A DNA stretch of 6,629 nucleotides, from contig CAIYPH010000563.1 of the NCBI GenBank assembly GCA_903928045.1, positions 1 through 6,629 on the forward strand. The letters are read 5' to 3'. A program made the translations under genes and the position numbers. This DNA comes from an uncultured Rhodospirillales bacterium (GTDB lineage: Bacteria; Pseudomonadota; Alphaproteobacteria; Acetobacterales; Acetobacteraceae). Below are positions 1 to 6,498 of the stretch, piece after piece. Each line of letters opens with the position of its first letter. Position 1 is the stretch's first letter. The notes beneath the pieces were generated by a model. It worked only from the letters and a program-made list of their open reading frames with translations. It searched no databases and was not told the origin of the DNA.

Positions 1-1070
1 TCCACCACCGGGATGATCCGCCCGTAATTGATCCGGGTTGGCCCGATCACGCCGATGGCGCCGACGATGCGGTTGGCCGCGTTGCGGGCGGGGGCGACCA
101 CCATGGAGACGCCGGAGGTGCCGAACAGGCCGCTTTCGGCACCTATATAGATGCGCACCCCCTCCGAGCCCTCGGCGAGTTCGAGCAGGCGGAGCATGGT
201 CTCCTGGGTTTCCAGCCGATCGAACAGCATCTGGATGGCGGCGAGGCGCTCAATCTGGGTGATATCGGCCAGCAGCTTGCCTTGGCCGCGCACGATCAGG
301 GAGCCGCCGCGCCCTTCGGAGGACCAGGTGGCGAGGCCGGCCTCGACGACCAGGGCCGACAGGCTGTCGAGCTGGGTGCGGTTCTCGGTGATCTCGGTGG
401 TGACGATGGTGCGCAGTTCGGCGAGCCCGCGGCCGGCGAGGCGGTTGTTGAGGTAGTTGCCGGCCTGTTGCAGGGCGGAGGGGGGCATGCCCGGCGGCGT
501 CTCGATGACCCGGTTTTCCACCTGGCCCTCGGCGTTGACCAGCACCACCAAAGCGCGGCCGGGGCCGAGGGGGACGAATTCGATGTGCTTGAGCGGCCCT
601 TCGGATTTCGGCGCCAGGACGAGCCCGGCGGCGGCGGAGAGGCCGGAGAGCATGGAGGAGGCTTCGGTGAGCGTCTCTTCCATGCTGCGCCCGGCGAGGG
701 CGAGCTTGGCGGTGATGGCCTCGCGCTCGTCCTCGGTGAGTTCGCCGAATTGCAGAAGCCCATCGACGAACAGGCGCAGACCAAGCTCGGTTGGCAGCCT
801 TCCGGCCGAGGTGTGTGGCGCGAACAGCAGCCCGGCGTCGGTGAGGTCGGCCATGACGTTGCGGATGGTGGCCGGCGAGAGGTTGAGGGGCAGGCGGCGC
901 GCCAGGGTACGGCTGCCGACCGGCTCGCCGTTCTCGACGTACTGCTCGACGATTTCGCGCAGCACGGCCGAGGCCCGTTGGTCGAGCGCGGTGGGAAGCC
1001 GGGGGGCGGTGGGAAGGCGGGGCGTCAGAATTGGACGCCCGCCCTGGGGAGGGAGCGGCGGATGGTCCAT
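1..1070 (-). CDS. hrcA: Heat-inducible transcription repressor HrcA (C-terminus beyond left edge)
   Basis: HrcA is a cytoplasmic repressor that binds the CIRCE operator upstream of groESL or dnaK-type genes and depends on GroEL for activity. From the ATG at 1070 there are 356 intact codons with no internal stop. An N-terminal winged helix lies at about residues 30-95. The HrcA signatures LSPATIRNVMADL (64-76) and PHTSAGRLPT (85-94) are present, and the final visible residues GVIGPTRINYGRIIPVV match the C-terminal end of the family, so perhaps 15-20 codons are missing. The start is uncertain. ATG 1070 has AGGGG only about 2 bases upstream, which is too close for an ideal ribosome site. An in-frame ATG at 1097 would add nine residues but has no clear ribosome site either. 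The first 29 residues are a Pro-rich lead that includes a doubled RLPTA. The gene reads leftward; grpE is the usual next gene but lies outside the window. Identification is secure and the start is not. Confidence 0.96.
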   Translation of the reverse strand, partial: MDHPPLPPQGGRPILTPRLPTAPRLPTALDQRASAVLREIVEQYVENGEPVGSRTLARRLPLNLSPATIRNVMADLTDAGLLFAPHTSAGRLPTELGLRLFVDGLLQFGELTEDEREAITAKLALAGRSMEETLTEASSMLSGLSAAAGLVLAPKSEGPLKHIEFVPLGPGRALVVLVNAEGQVENRVIETPPGMPPSALQQAGNYLNNRLAGRGLAELRTIVTTEITENRTQLDSLSALVVEAGLATWSSEGRGGSLIVRGQGKLLADITQIERLAAIQMLFDRLETQETMLRLLELAEGSEGVRIYIGAESGLFGTSGVSMVVAPARNAANRIVGAIGVIGPTRINYGRIIPVV

Positions 1071-1215
1071 GCCCCTAGTGTGCCAGCGAATCGCCATGGC
1101 TGAGAAGCGAATTCCGCAGGAGGGTGGCGCTTGTCGCGACGTCGCCTTAACACAACGAATATACGCTGTTCCCGGGCGGGCCGAAATCGGCGGCGCCCAG
1201 CACATAGAGGACGCC
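1071..1215. promoter_or_regulatory. Divergent intergenic region between hrcA and the SPFH gene
   Basis: This 145-base gap must hold the promoters for both divergent genes unless they start elsewhere. I see an AT-richer patch at 1146-1164 in an otherwise GC-rich stretch, a TTGTCG hexamer at 1131-1136 and a TATACG hexamer at 1160-1165. The two hexamers are 23 bases apart, too far for a standard sigma-70 pair, so I do not call a defined promoter. A perfect 10-base palindrome (GCGACGTCGC, 1136-1145) could be an operator, although such words are common in this base composition. No CIRCE-like inverted repeat (TTAGCACTC-N9-GAGTGCTAA) is visible, so hrcA autoregulation through CIRCE is not supported here. 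A GC-rich hairpin at 1174-1198 would fall in the 5' leader of the SPFH transcript. Confidence 0.4.
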
Positions 1216-2409
1216 ATGCGTGGACGTTTGATCTGGACGGTTTTGGCCCTTGCCACCTACGGGGGCATCAACTTCGCCCTCAGCCCCACCGCCACACTGC
1301 TGACCGGCCAGGCCGCCGGGGCGCAGTTCGACAACAGCGATGCCGGGTTCGTCACCGCCTATTTCCGCATGGGGGTGTTCGGCCAGCTCGGCGTGCCCTT
1401 CGTGGTGTTGTTGCTGGTGCTCGCCGGCATCTGGGGCGGCCCGCTGCGCCGGAGCTTGCTGGCGCTGTTTCTTGGGCTGGTCGTCGCCAACCCGGCCAAC
1501 GCCTACTACGACAAGTCCGATTTCACCGAGGCCTACACGATCCTGCCCAATGAGAGCGCCTTCTGGATCCCCGATGTCGGCGCCAATCGGGACAACCAGG
1601 CGCAGTTCGAGTCGGAGGCCTACCTCAACGCCAACAAGGTGCCGCTGAAGCGCTTCATCGTGCCGCACACCAAATTGTCGGGCTCCGGCAGTTTCTTCGA
1701 TTTCTACGTGCCGGCGGGACGGCTGATCATTGTCGATCGCACCCCCTATAGCCGCGAGTGGGTGGATGCGATCGACCGCGGGACGTCGCGGCGCAAGGAG
1801 GGTTTCCCCTGCCAGACCCGTGAAGGGCTGAACGTGACGGTCGGCATATCGGTCGGCGTGTCGGTGCCGGAGGCGGCGGCGGCGAAGTATCTCTACCGCT
1901 TCGGCACCCTGCCGGCGGCGGGGGATCGCAGTGATCCCCGCGTGATCTTCAACTCGGTCTACTATAGCCGGAAGCTCGCCGAGGTGATGGACGACGTCGG
2001 CCGCAAGAAGGTGCAGACGCTGGTATGCGCCGAAATCACTTCGCGGCCATTCGACCAGGCCAATGCCGAGGCCAATGTGATCATCGAGACGGTGCGCAAA
2101 TCGGCTGAGGCGTATTTTTCGAGCGTCGGCATCACGCTCGATTTCCTGGGCTGGGCGGATAGCTTTGCCTTCGACAAGGAGGTGCAGGAGGCCGTCAATC
2201 GCCGCTACATCGCCGCCCAGGACCAGGCGATCGCCACGGCTTTGGCGCCCTACGCCGATACCATACAGAAGCTCGCCGCCGCCCAGGCGCTGCGTTCCTT
2301 CGGCGAGCATACGGATGGCAAGCTGCCGAGCACCATCGTCGGCCTGCCGCCGGATGTGGTGGGGCTGCTCAGCGGGTTGCTGAAGGCCGCCGCGCCGCCG
2401 CCGAAATAG
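1216..2409 (+). CDS. SPFH/Band-7-like membrane protein with multi-helix N-terminus
   Basis: The product is 397 residues. The ATG at 1216 has GAGG about six bases upstream, and reading further upstream would run antisense through hrcA. Hydrophobic segments lie at about residues 5-23, 53-74 and 79-92. The third reads like a signal peptide: an Arg pair at 78-79, then LLALFLGLVV, then ANPANA before YYDK, so cleavage near residue 96 is conceivable. The region at about 160-335 has the character of an SPFH domain: the VPAGRLIIVDRTPYSREW stretch (165-182), a beta-rich NVTVGISVGVSV (206-217), then helical segments ending in FDKEVQEAVNRRYIAAQDQA (319-338). The C-terminus is Ala/Leu/Pro-rich and ends APPPK. 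The only two cysteines are C199 and C271. SPFH proteins (prohibitin, HflK/C, stomatin) usually form membrane-attached rings that scaffold proteases or microdomains, but no partner is encoded nearby and the role of this one is unknown. By the positive-inside rule the SPFH domain would face the periplasm. The class assignment rests on pattern recognition and I am fairly sure of it; the function is not known. Confidence 0.82.
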   Translation: MRGRLIWTVLALATYGGINFALSPTATLLTGQAAGAQFDNSDAGFVTAYFRMGVFGQLGVPFVVLLLVLAGIWGGPLRRSLLALFLGLVVANPANAYYDKSDFTEAYTILPNESAFWIPDVGANRDNQAQFESEAYLNANKVPLKRFIVPHTKLSGSGSFFDFYVPAGRLIIVDRTPYSREWVDAIDRGTSRRKEGFPCQTREGLNVTVGISVGVSVPEAAAAKYLYRFGTLPAAGDRSDPRVIFNSVYYSRKLAEVMDDVGRKKVQTLVCAEITSRPFDQANAEANVIIETVRKSAEAYFSSVGITLDFLGWADSFAFDKEVQEAVNRRYIAAQDQAIATALAPYADTIQKLAAAQALRSFGEHTDGKLPSTIVGLPPDVVGLLSGLLKAAAPPPK

Positions 2410-2410
2410 G

Positions 2411-3388
2411 CTACGGGGAGAGGATCGCCTCGACGACGCGCTGCACGTCGAAGGCCTCGGCGATGGTGGCGAGGGGGTGGGGCTCGCCCCGCGTCATCGC
2501 CGCCACGGCAGCCAACTGGCGTTGCAGGACCAGCGGGCGGGCGCGTTCGTTGGGCATGGCATTGGTGTCGGGCGTCCAGACCCCGTCCACCAATCGCTCG
2601 GCGATCGCCCAGTCGCGCAGGCGGATGGCGCCCCCCTTGCCTTCGATCGGGGCGCCGGTGAGGGTCCAGAGGTTGTGGTCATCCTTCTCGGTGGTGCCGA
2701 CGCCGCCGGTGAGGGTGGCCTCGATGGCGCCGGCGGAGAGGCGGGCGGTGATGGCGCGTTCGCTGCGGCCGTCCTCGGGGAAGCTCACGGTTGATTCCAG
2801 CAAGCTGAGCGGGCCGGCGAGGCGGCGGGTGAGGAAGAGGAAGTGGGAGACCACCTCGCGGGTGAAGCCGCCCTCGGCCCGCCCGTCGAGCCAGGAGGAG
2901 GCGCCGTGCTGCCAGGGGCGCGGCCAGACGCGGAAGGCGACCTCGATGGCAAGGGAGTGCGGGGTGCCGATGGCGCCTTCAGCGAGCCAGGCGGCGATGC
3001 GCTCGGCGGAGAAGGAGGTCGCCATCGGGAAATTCACCGCCGCCCGGGCGCCCTTGGCGGTGGCGGCGAAGGCGGTGGCGGCGGCCAGATCGGTCGCCAG
3101 CGGTTTCTCGCAGAAAATAGCCTTGCCCGCCGCCAGCGCCGCGCTGGCGTGGGCGAGATGGGAGGCCGGCGGGGAGGCGATGTAGACGCAGTCGGACGCC
3201 GCGATCAGGGCTTCGGCGGAGTCGGCGATTGCGACGGGGAGGGCGGCGGCGATGCGGGCGCGGGCGGCTTCCGAGGGGTCCCACACCGGGCCCACGCGGA
3301 CGGAGGTCTGCGCGGGGTCGATGGCGGCACGGAGCATCCGTTCGCCCATGATGCCCGCGCCGATGACGCCGATGGTGATGTCAGACAT
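2411..3388 (-). CDS. Gfo/Idh/MocA family NAD(P)-dependent oxidoreductase
   Basis: This is a 325-residue protein of the usual family length. An N-terminal Rossmann fold begins with [10 protein letters not shown] (6-15), the nucleotide-binding glycine motif. CEKPLA (93-98) carries the family's EKP signature, with K95 as the probable catalytic lysine. The C-terminal alpha/beta domain contains [11 protein letters not shown] (173-183), where H182 occupies the usual catalytic histidine position; the acidic residue four places earlier is E178 rather than the common Asp. The family oxidises or reduces sugars, inositols and related alcohols using NAD(P); the substrate cannot be told from sequence. The start at 3388 is chosen because GGAG sits about eight bases upstream; an in-frame ATG at 3433 adds an Arg-rich stretch atypical of the family. 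The gene is divergent from rph, with a 75-base gap, and convergent with the SPFH gene with one base between stops. It appears to be a single-gene transcript. No signal peptide is seen, so the enzyme should be cytoplasmic. Confidence 0.93.
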   Translation of the reverse strand: MSDITIGVIGAGIMGERMLRAAIDPAQTSVRVGPVWDPSEAARARIAAALPVAIADSAEALIAASDCVYIASPPASHLAHASAALAAGKAIFCEKPLATDLAAATAFAATAKGARAAVNFPMATSFSAERIAAWLAEGAIGTPHSLAIEVAFRVWPRPWQHGASSWLDGRAEGGFTREVVSHFLFLTRRLAGPLSLLESTVSFPEDGRSERAITARLSAGAIEATLTGGVGTTEKDDHNLWTLTGAPIEGKGGAIRLRDWAIAERLVDGVWTPDTNAMPNERARPLVLQRQLAAVAAMTRGEPHPLATIAEAFDVQRVVEAILSP

Positions 3389-3407
3389 GGCAAATCTCCT
3401 TCGTCTC

Positions 3408-3436
3408 TTGCGCCATCGCGCGCCCACGGTCATAGG
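3408..3436 (+). promoter_or_regulatory. Candidate sigma-70 promoter for rph-rdgB-lipoprotein operon
   Basis: TTGCGC at 3408-3413 and CATAGG at 3431-3436 are separated by 17 bases and end 27 bases before the rph start. Each matches only three of six consensus positions, so this is a weak call supported mainly by spacing and by the fact that the 75-base divergent gap must contain a promoter. The same gap must also serve the oppositely oriented oxidoreductase gene, so the two promoters would overlap or abut. Confidence 0.3.
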
Positions 3437-3463
3437 GCGGGGGACTCAAATGGGAAACCCAGT

Positions 3464-4186
3464 ATGACCCGTCCTTCCGGACGCGCCGCCGATGCGTTGC
3501 GCGATGTCTCCTTCACCACCGGCTTCTCGCACCATGCCGAGGGCTCCTGCCTGATCCGCATGGGCGGCACCGAGGTGCTGTGCGCCGCCTCCGTCGAGGC
3601 GCGGGTGCCGCCGTTCCTACGCGGCCAGGGGCTGGGCTGGGTGACGGCCGAGTATGGCATGTTGCCGCGGGCCACCCATACCCGCGGCGATCGCGAGGCG
3701 GCGCGGGGCAAGCAATCCGGCCGGACGCAGGAAATCCAGCGCCTGATCGGCCGCTCGCTGCGCGCGGTGGTGGATCGGGCGGCGATGGGCGAGATGTCGA
3801 TCACGCTCGATTGCGACGTGCTGAACGCCGATGGCGGCACGCGCTGTGCTTCGATCACCGGCGCCTGGGTGGCGCTCAATCTCGCGTTCAAGCATCTGGT
3901 GAAGATGAACGTGATCAAGACGATCCCGCTGATCGGGCAGGTCGCGGCGGTGTCCTGCGGGCTGGTGGATGGGGCGGCGGTGCTCGATCTCGATTATGCC
4001 GAGGATAGCGGGGCGGAGGCGGACGCCAATTTCGTGCTGACCGATGGCGGCGGGATCGTGGAGATTCAGGGGACGGCCGAGAAGTCGGCGTTCTCGGAGA
4101 CGCAGTTCATGGAGCTGATGGGGCTCGCCAAGCTCGGCACCGCGCGCCTGTTCGAGATGCAGCGGGAAGCGGTGGCGGCCGCCTGA
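3464..4186 (+). CDS. rph: Ribonuclease PH (tRNA nucleotidyltransferase)
   Basis: RNase PH is a phosphate-dependent 3'-to-5' exoribonuclease that trims the 3' end of tRNA precursors and takes part in rRNA turnover; it works as a hexameric ring in the cytoplasm. The 240-residue product has the normal family length. Visible hallmarks are [20 protein letters not shown] (59-78), [15 protein letters not shown] (86-100), and [19 protein letters not shown] (116-134) with the phosphate-binding Arg at 127. DLDYAED...D (175-187) places the metal-binding aspartates at D181 and D187. The ATG at 3464 gives the standard N-terminus ([15 protein letters not shown]) and has GGGA about eight bases upstream. The reading frame stays open far upstream, antisense to the oxidoreductase gene, but that extension is not part of the family. 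The stop codon overlaps the start of rdgB by one base, so the two are probably translationally coupled. Confidence 0.98.
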   Translation: MTRPSGRAADALRDVSFTTGFSHHAEGSCLIRMGGTEVLCAASVEARVPPFLRGQGLGWVTAEYGMLPRATHTRGDREAARGKQSGRTQEIQRLIGRSLRAVVDRAAMGEMSITLDCDVLNADGGTRCASITGAWVALNLAFKHLVKMNVIKTIPLIGQVAAVSCGLVDGAAVLDLDYAEDSGAEADANFVLTDGGGIVEIQGTAEKSAFSETQFMELMGLAKLGTARLFEMQREAVAAA

Positions 4187-4785
4187 TGGCACGACGGCTC
4201 GAACCCGGCAGCCGGCTGGTGCTGGCCAGCCATAACCCCGGCAAGCTGGTGGAAATCCGCGCGCTGGTGGCGCCGCATGGGATCGACGTGGTTTCGGCTG
4301 GCGAGCTTGGGCTGCCGGAGCCCGAGGAGCCGGCGCCGGATTTCGCGGGGAATGCGCGGATCAAGGCACTGGCCAGCGCCACTGCTGCTGGTCTGCCGGC
4401 GCTGGCCGATGACAGCGGATTCTGCGTCGCCGCCCTTGGGGGGGCGCCGGGCGTGTTATCGGCCCGATGGGCCGGGCCGGGGAAGGATTTCGCCGCCGCG
4501 ATGGCGCGGGTGAATGCCGAGATGGGGGCGAGCCCCGATCGCCGGGCGTGGTTCGTCTCGGCGCTGTGTCTTGCCTGGCCGGATGGACACACGGAGGTGT
4601 TCGAGGGGCGGGTGGATGGCCAGTGCGTCTGGCCGCCGCGGGGGAGCACGGGGTTTGGCTATGACCCGATGTTCCTCGCCGATGGCGAGACCGGCACGTA
4701 CGGCGAAATCCCGCCGGCGCGCAAAGCCGCGACCAGTCACCGCGCGCGGGCCTTTGCGCTGCTGATGGCGGCATGTTTCGGCTGA
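4186..4785 (+). CDS. rdgB: XTP/dITP pyrophosphatase, RdgB/HAM1 family
   Basis: The enzyme hydrolyses dITP, ITP and XTP to monophosphates plus pyrophosphate, keeping deaminated purines out of DNA and RNA. The protein is 199 residues, typical for the family. Diagnostic motifs are [12 protein letters not shown] (13-24, nucleotide and phosphate binding), FAGNARIKA (53-61), ADDSG (74-78, with the catalytic and metal aspartates), GVLSARWAG (89-97), [11 protein letters not shown] (153-163) and K180 followed by SHRARAF (184-190), the purine-discriminating end. The start ATG shares its A with the rph stop (TGATG), and I see no strong ribosome site of its own, which suggests coupling to rph. The rph-rdgB pairing is common in alphaproteobacteria. 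All expected active-site residues appear to be present. Confidence 0.97.
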   Translation: MARRLEPGSRLVLASHNPGKLVEIRALVAPHGIDVVSAGELGLPEPEEPAPDFAGNARIKALASATAAGLPALADDSGFCVAALGGAPGVLSARWAGPGKDFAAAMARVNAEMGASPDRRAWFVSALCLAWPDGHTEVFEGRVDGQCVWPPRGSTGFGYDPMFLADGETGTYGEIPPARKAATSHRARAFALLMAACFG

Positions 4786-5492
4786 TTGCCGCCCTGTTGC
4801 TGCTCGCCGGGTGCGCCGGTCCGGCGGCCGATCCTTTGTTTCGGCCATCTTCGACGTATCCCGGGCGAGGCCCCGCCCAGGCGCTGGGGGCGGTTGTCTG
4901 GTTGCACGGGGGGGTAAGCCCCGGCCAGTTCGAGACGCCCGAGTATCCCGATGGCCAACCCGCGCCCGACTGGCTCGGCCGCTTCCCCGCCTTGGGCTGG
5001 GATGTCTGGCGGTTCAACCGGGTTCCCGGACGGGACCCGCTCGCCGAGGGGGAGGCGCGGCTGATCGCCCGCCTCGCTGATCTGCACGCCGCCGGTTATC
5101 GCCGTGTTATCGTCGCCGGGTTCTCCCGCGGGGCCTTCATTGGCATGGCCGCGCTGGCCCGGCCGGACCTGGTGGAGGCGGTGATCCTGCTCTCGCCGGC
5201 CGCCCATGGTACACGGCCGGAGCGCCGGGCCCAGGCGCTGGCGGACTACGCGGCAAGGCTCGACGCCGCACGCGGGCCGATGCGGTTTGCTCTCGCCCAG
5301 TTCAACGATGACCCCTTCGACCTCGCCCCCGCCGAACGCGGAAAAATGGCCCGCGACGCGGCTGGGCGTGCCGGACTCACCTTCCTCCACATCGACCGCC
5401 CCGCCCTGCCGACCGGCCACATGGGAAGCTTCGAACCCGAATTCGACACCCAGTTCGGCGCCGTCTTGGCGAGCTTCGCGGTTGGGCGGTGA
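4773..5492 (+). CDS. Predicted lipoprotein, alpha/beta-hydrolase fold
   Basis: The 239-residue product begins [14 protein letters not shown], a short type II signal peptide with lipobox LAGC and lipidation at C14, so it is predicted to be a membrane-anchored lipoprotein facing the periplasm. The mature part has the hydrolase order: VVWLHGG (41-47) as the likely oxyanion segment, [11 protein letters not shown] (112-122) with nucleophile S118 in the G-x-S-x-G elbow, LLSPAAHG (139-146), a probable acid among D179/D180/D183, and H216 in TGHMGSF (214-220) as the likely catalytic histidine. This fits a small esterase, lipase or thioesterase; the substrate cannot be inferred. The start overlaps the end of rdgB by 13 bases in another frame and lacks a clear ribosome site, so expression probably depends on rph-rdgB translation. 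It occupies the place where hemW is often found in related genomes. Confidence 0.85.
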   Translation: MFRLIAALLLLAGCAGPAADPLFRPSSTYPGRGPAQALGAVVWLHGGVSPGQFETPEYPDGQPAPDWLGRFPALGWDVWRFNRVPGRDPLAEGEARLIARLADLHAAGYRRVIVAGFSRGAFIGMAALARPDLVEAVILLSPAAHGTRPERRAQALADYAARLDAARGPMRFALAQFNDDPFDLAPAERGKMARDAAGRAGLTFLHIDRPALPTGHMGSFEPEFDTQFGAVLASFAVGR

Positions 5493-5598
5493 GGCCGCAA
5501 CGCCCCCTGCCTTCTTAGCTCCTCCCCGACGCGGGGCTTGCCTCGACGGGTGGATTGGGGCATATGCGCGGCCGCCGGGGGCATTGTGTCGCCGGTAA

Positions 5599-5631
5599 TT
5601 CACACGCGGAGCGACTTTCCGGCCTTATATG
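5599..5631 (+). promoter_or_regulatory. Candidate rpsB-tsf promoter
   Basis: TTCACA at 5599-5604 matches five of six bases of the -35 consensus, and the AT-rich patch CTTATATG at 5624-5631 is the only good -10-like word before rpsB. The spacer is about 20-21 bases with the best -10 register, longer than ideal, so the pairing is tentative. An alternative is TTGCCT (5538-5543) with CATATG (5561-5566) at a 17-base spacing, which would give a much longer leader. Confidence 0.3.
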
Positions 5632-5639
5632 AGGCCTGA

Positions 5640-5695
5640 ATCCGGTGCCGAGAGGCGCAGGCTCCGCGGAGGTTCAACCGGATACAGGAAAGGAG
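5640..5695 (+). promoter_or_regulatory. rpsB leader stem and strong ribosome binding site
   Basis: ATCCGGT (5640-5646) and ACCGGAT (5677-5683) form a perfect 7-base inverted repeat enclosing a 30-base GC-rich loop, ending six bases before the Shine-Dalgarno AAGGAG (5690-5695), itself seven bases from the rpsB ATG. A stem this close to the ribosome site in an S2 transcript could mediate S2 autoregulation, which is known for rpsB-tsf in other proteobacteria. Whether this particular structure does so is inference. The ribosome site itself is secure. Confidence 0.5.
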
Positions 5696-5702
5696 CACGC
5701 TT

Positions 5703-6482
5703 ATGGCGATGCCCGATTTCACGATGCGTCAGCTGCTCGAGGCCGGCGTTCACTTTGGTCACCATACCCGCCGCTGGAATCCGCGCATGGCGCCGTATCT
5801 CTTCGGCGTGCGCAACCAGGTCCATATCATCGACCTGCAGCAGACCGTGCCGATGCTCGACCGTGCGCTGCGTGCGGTGCGCGATGTGACCGCGGCCGGC
5901 GGGCGCGTTCTGTTCGTCGGCACCAAGCGGGCTGCCGCCGATTATGTCGCTGAGTCGGCCAAGCGCTGCGGCCAGTATTACGTGAACCATCGCTGGCTCG
6001 GCGGCATGCTGACCAACTGGCGCACCATCACCGGCTCGATCAAGCGCCTGCGTCAGATCGACGAGATGCTGGGCGGTGAGGTTTCGGGCCTGACAAAGAA
6101 GGAAGTGCTCGACATCACGCGTGACCGCGAGAAGCTCGAGCGCGCGCTGGGCGGCATCAAGGACATGGGCGGCCTGCCGGACATCCTGTTCATCATCGAC
6201 ACCAACAAGGAGAAGCTCGCCGTCGAGGAAGCCGTGAAGCTCGGCATCCCCGTCATCGCGGTGCTCGACAGCAACTCCGACCCCGCCGGCGTGACCTATC
6301 CGATCCCCGGCAATGATGACGCGATCCGCGCCATCACCATGTATTGCGACCTCATCGCCGGCGCCGTGCTCGACGGCATCAGCGCCGAGATGATGGCCTC
6401 CGGCCGTGACATCGGCGCCGCCGAGGAATTGCCGCCGGAACTCCTGCCCGAGGCCGAGGCCCCGGCGGGCGCTGCGGACTGA
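5703..6482 (+). CDS. rpsB: 30S ribosomal protein S2
   Basis: S2 is a component of the small ribosomal subunit that assembles late at the head-body junction and is needed for S1 docking. The 259-residue product shows the family from end to end: [24 protein letters not shown] (6-29), [15 protein letters not shown] (42-56), [10 protein letters not shown] (69-78), [15 protein letters not shown] (95-109), [19 protein letters not shown] (159-177), [14 protein letters not shown] (181-194) and [13 protein letters not shown] (199-211). An acidic and Pro/Ala-rich tail from about residue 238 is normal for alphaproteobacterial S2. The ATG at 5703 is supported by AAGGAG seven bases upstream; a second Met at residue 3 is too close to that site. 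It is followed after 16 bases by tsf, the conserved rpsB-tsf operon. Confidence 0.99.
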   Translation: MAMPDFTMRQLLEAGVHFGHHTRRWNPRMAPYLFGVRNQVHIIDLQQTVPMLDRALRAVRDVTAAGGRVLFVGTKRAAADYVAESAKRCGQYYVNHRWLGGMLTNWRTITGSIKRLRQIDEMLGGEVSGLTKKEVLDITRDREKLERALGGIKDMGGLPDILFIIDTNKEKLAVEEAVKLGIPVIAVLDSNSDPAGVTYPIPGNDDAIRAITMYCDLIAGAVLDGISAEMMASGRDIGAAEELPPELLPEAEAPAGAAD

Positions 6483-6498
6483 TCGAGGAGACAATCTG

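Larger units (their letters stand above)
5493..5702 (+). other. Non-coding interval between the lipoprotein gene and rpsB
   Basis: These 210 bases contain no open frame that I consider real. Near the left end a GC-rich hairpin (CCCCG, loop ACG, CGGGG at 5524-5536) could weakly terminate the upstream operon, but no T-run follows, so it is not a standard intrinsic terminator. The right half holds a possible promoter and the rpsB leader, listed separately. Confidence 0.6.

Noticed and set aside
282..1103. 273-residue plus-strand open frame opposite hrcA
   Set aside because: It is Gly-rich antisense reading of hrcA with no domain signature.
457..1215. Long in-frame upstream extension of the SPFH open frame, giving 650 residues
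   Set aside because: It runs antisense through hrcA, its composition is Arg/Ser-rich and unlike the rest, and a good ribosome site precedes the ATG at 1216.
1147..2310. 387-residue open frame on the minus strand opposite the SPFH gene
   Set aside because: It mirrors the codon bias of the SPFH gene, shows no recognisable domain, and is rich in His/Arg/Gly as expected of an antisense shadow in GC-rich DNA.
2843..3463. In-frame upstream extension of rph
   Set aside because: It is antisense to the oxidoreductase, Gly-rich and low in complexity, and RNase PH proteins start at the position of 3464.
5524..5536. GC hairpin considered as a rho-independent terminator after the lipoprotein gene
   Set aside because: The stem is only five base pairs and no T-run follows, so it is mentioned only as a weak possibility within the intergenic entry.
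4737..5603. 288-residue minus-strand open frame opposite the lipoprotein gene
   Set aside because: It has no motif, and the plus strand carries a coherent hydrolase with signal peptide and catalytic residues.
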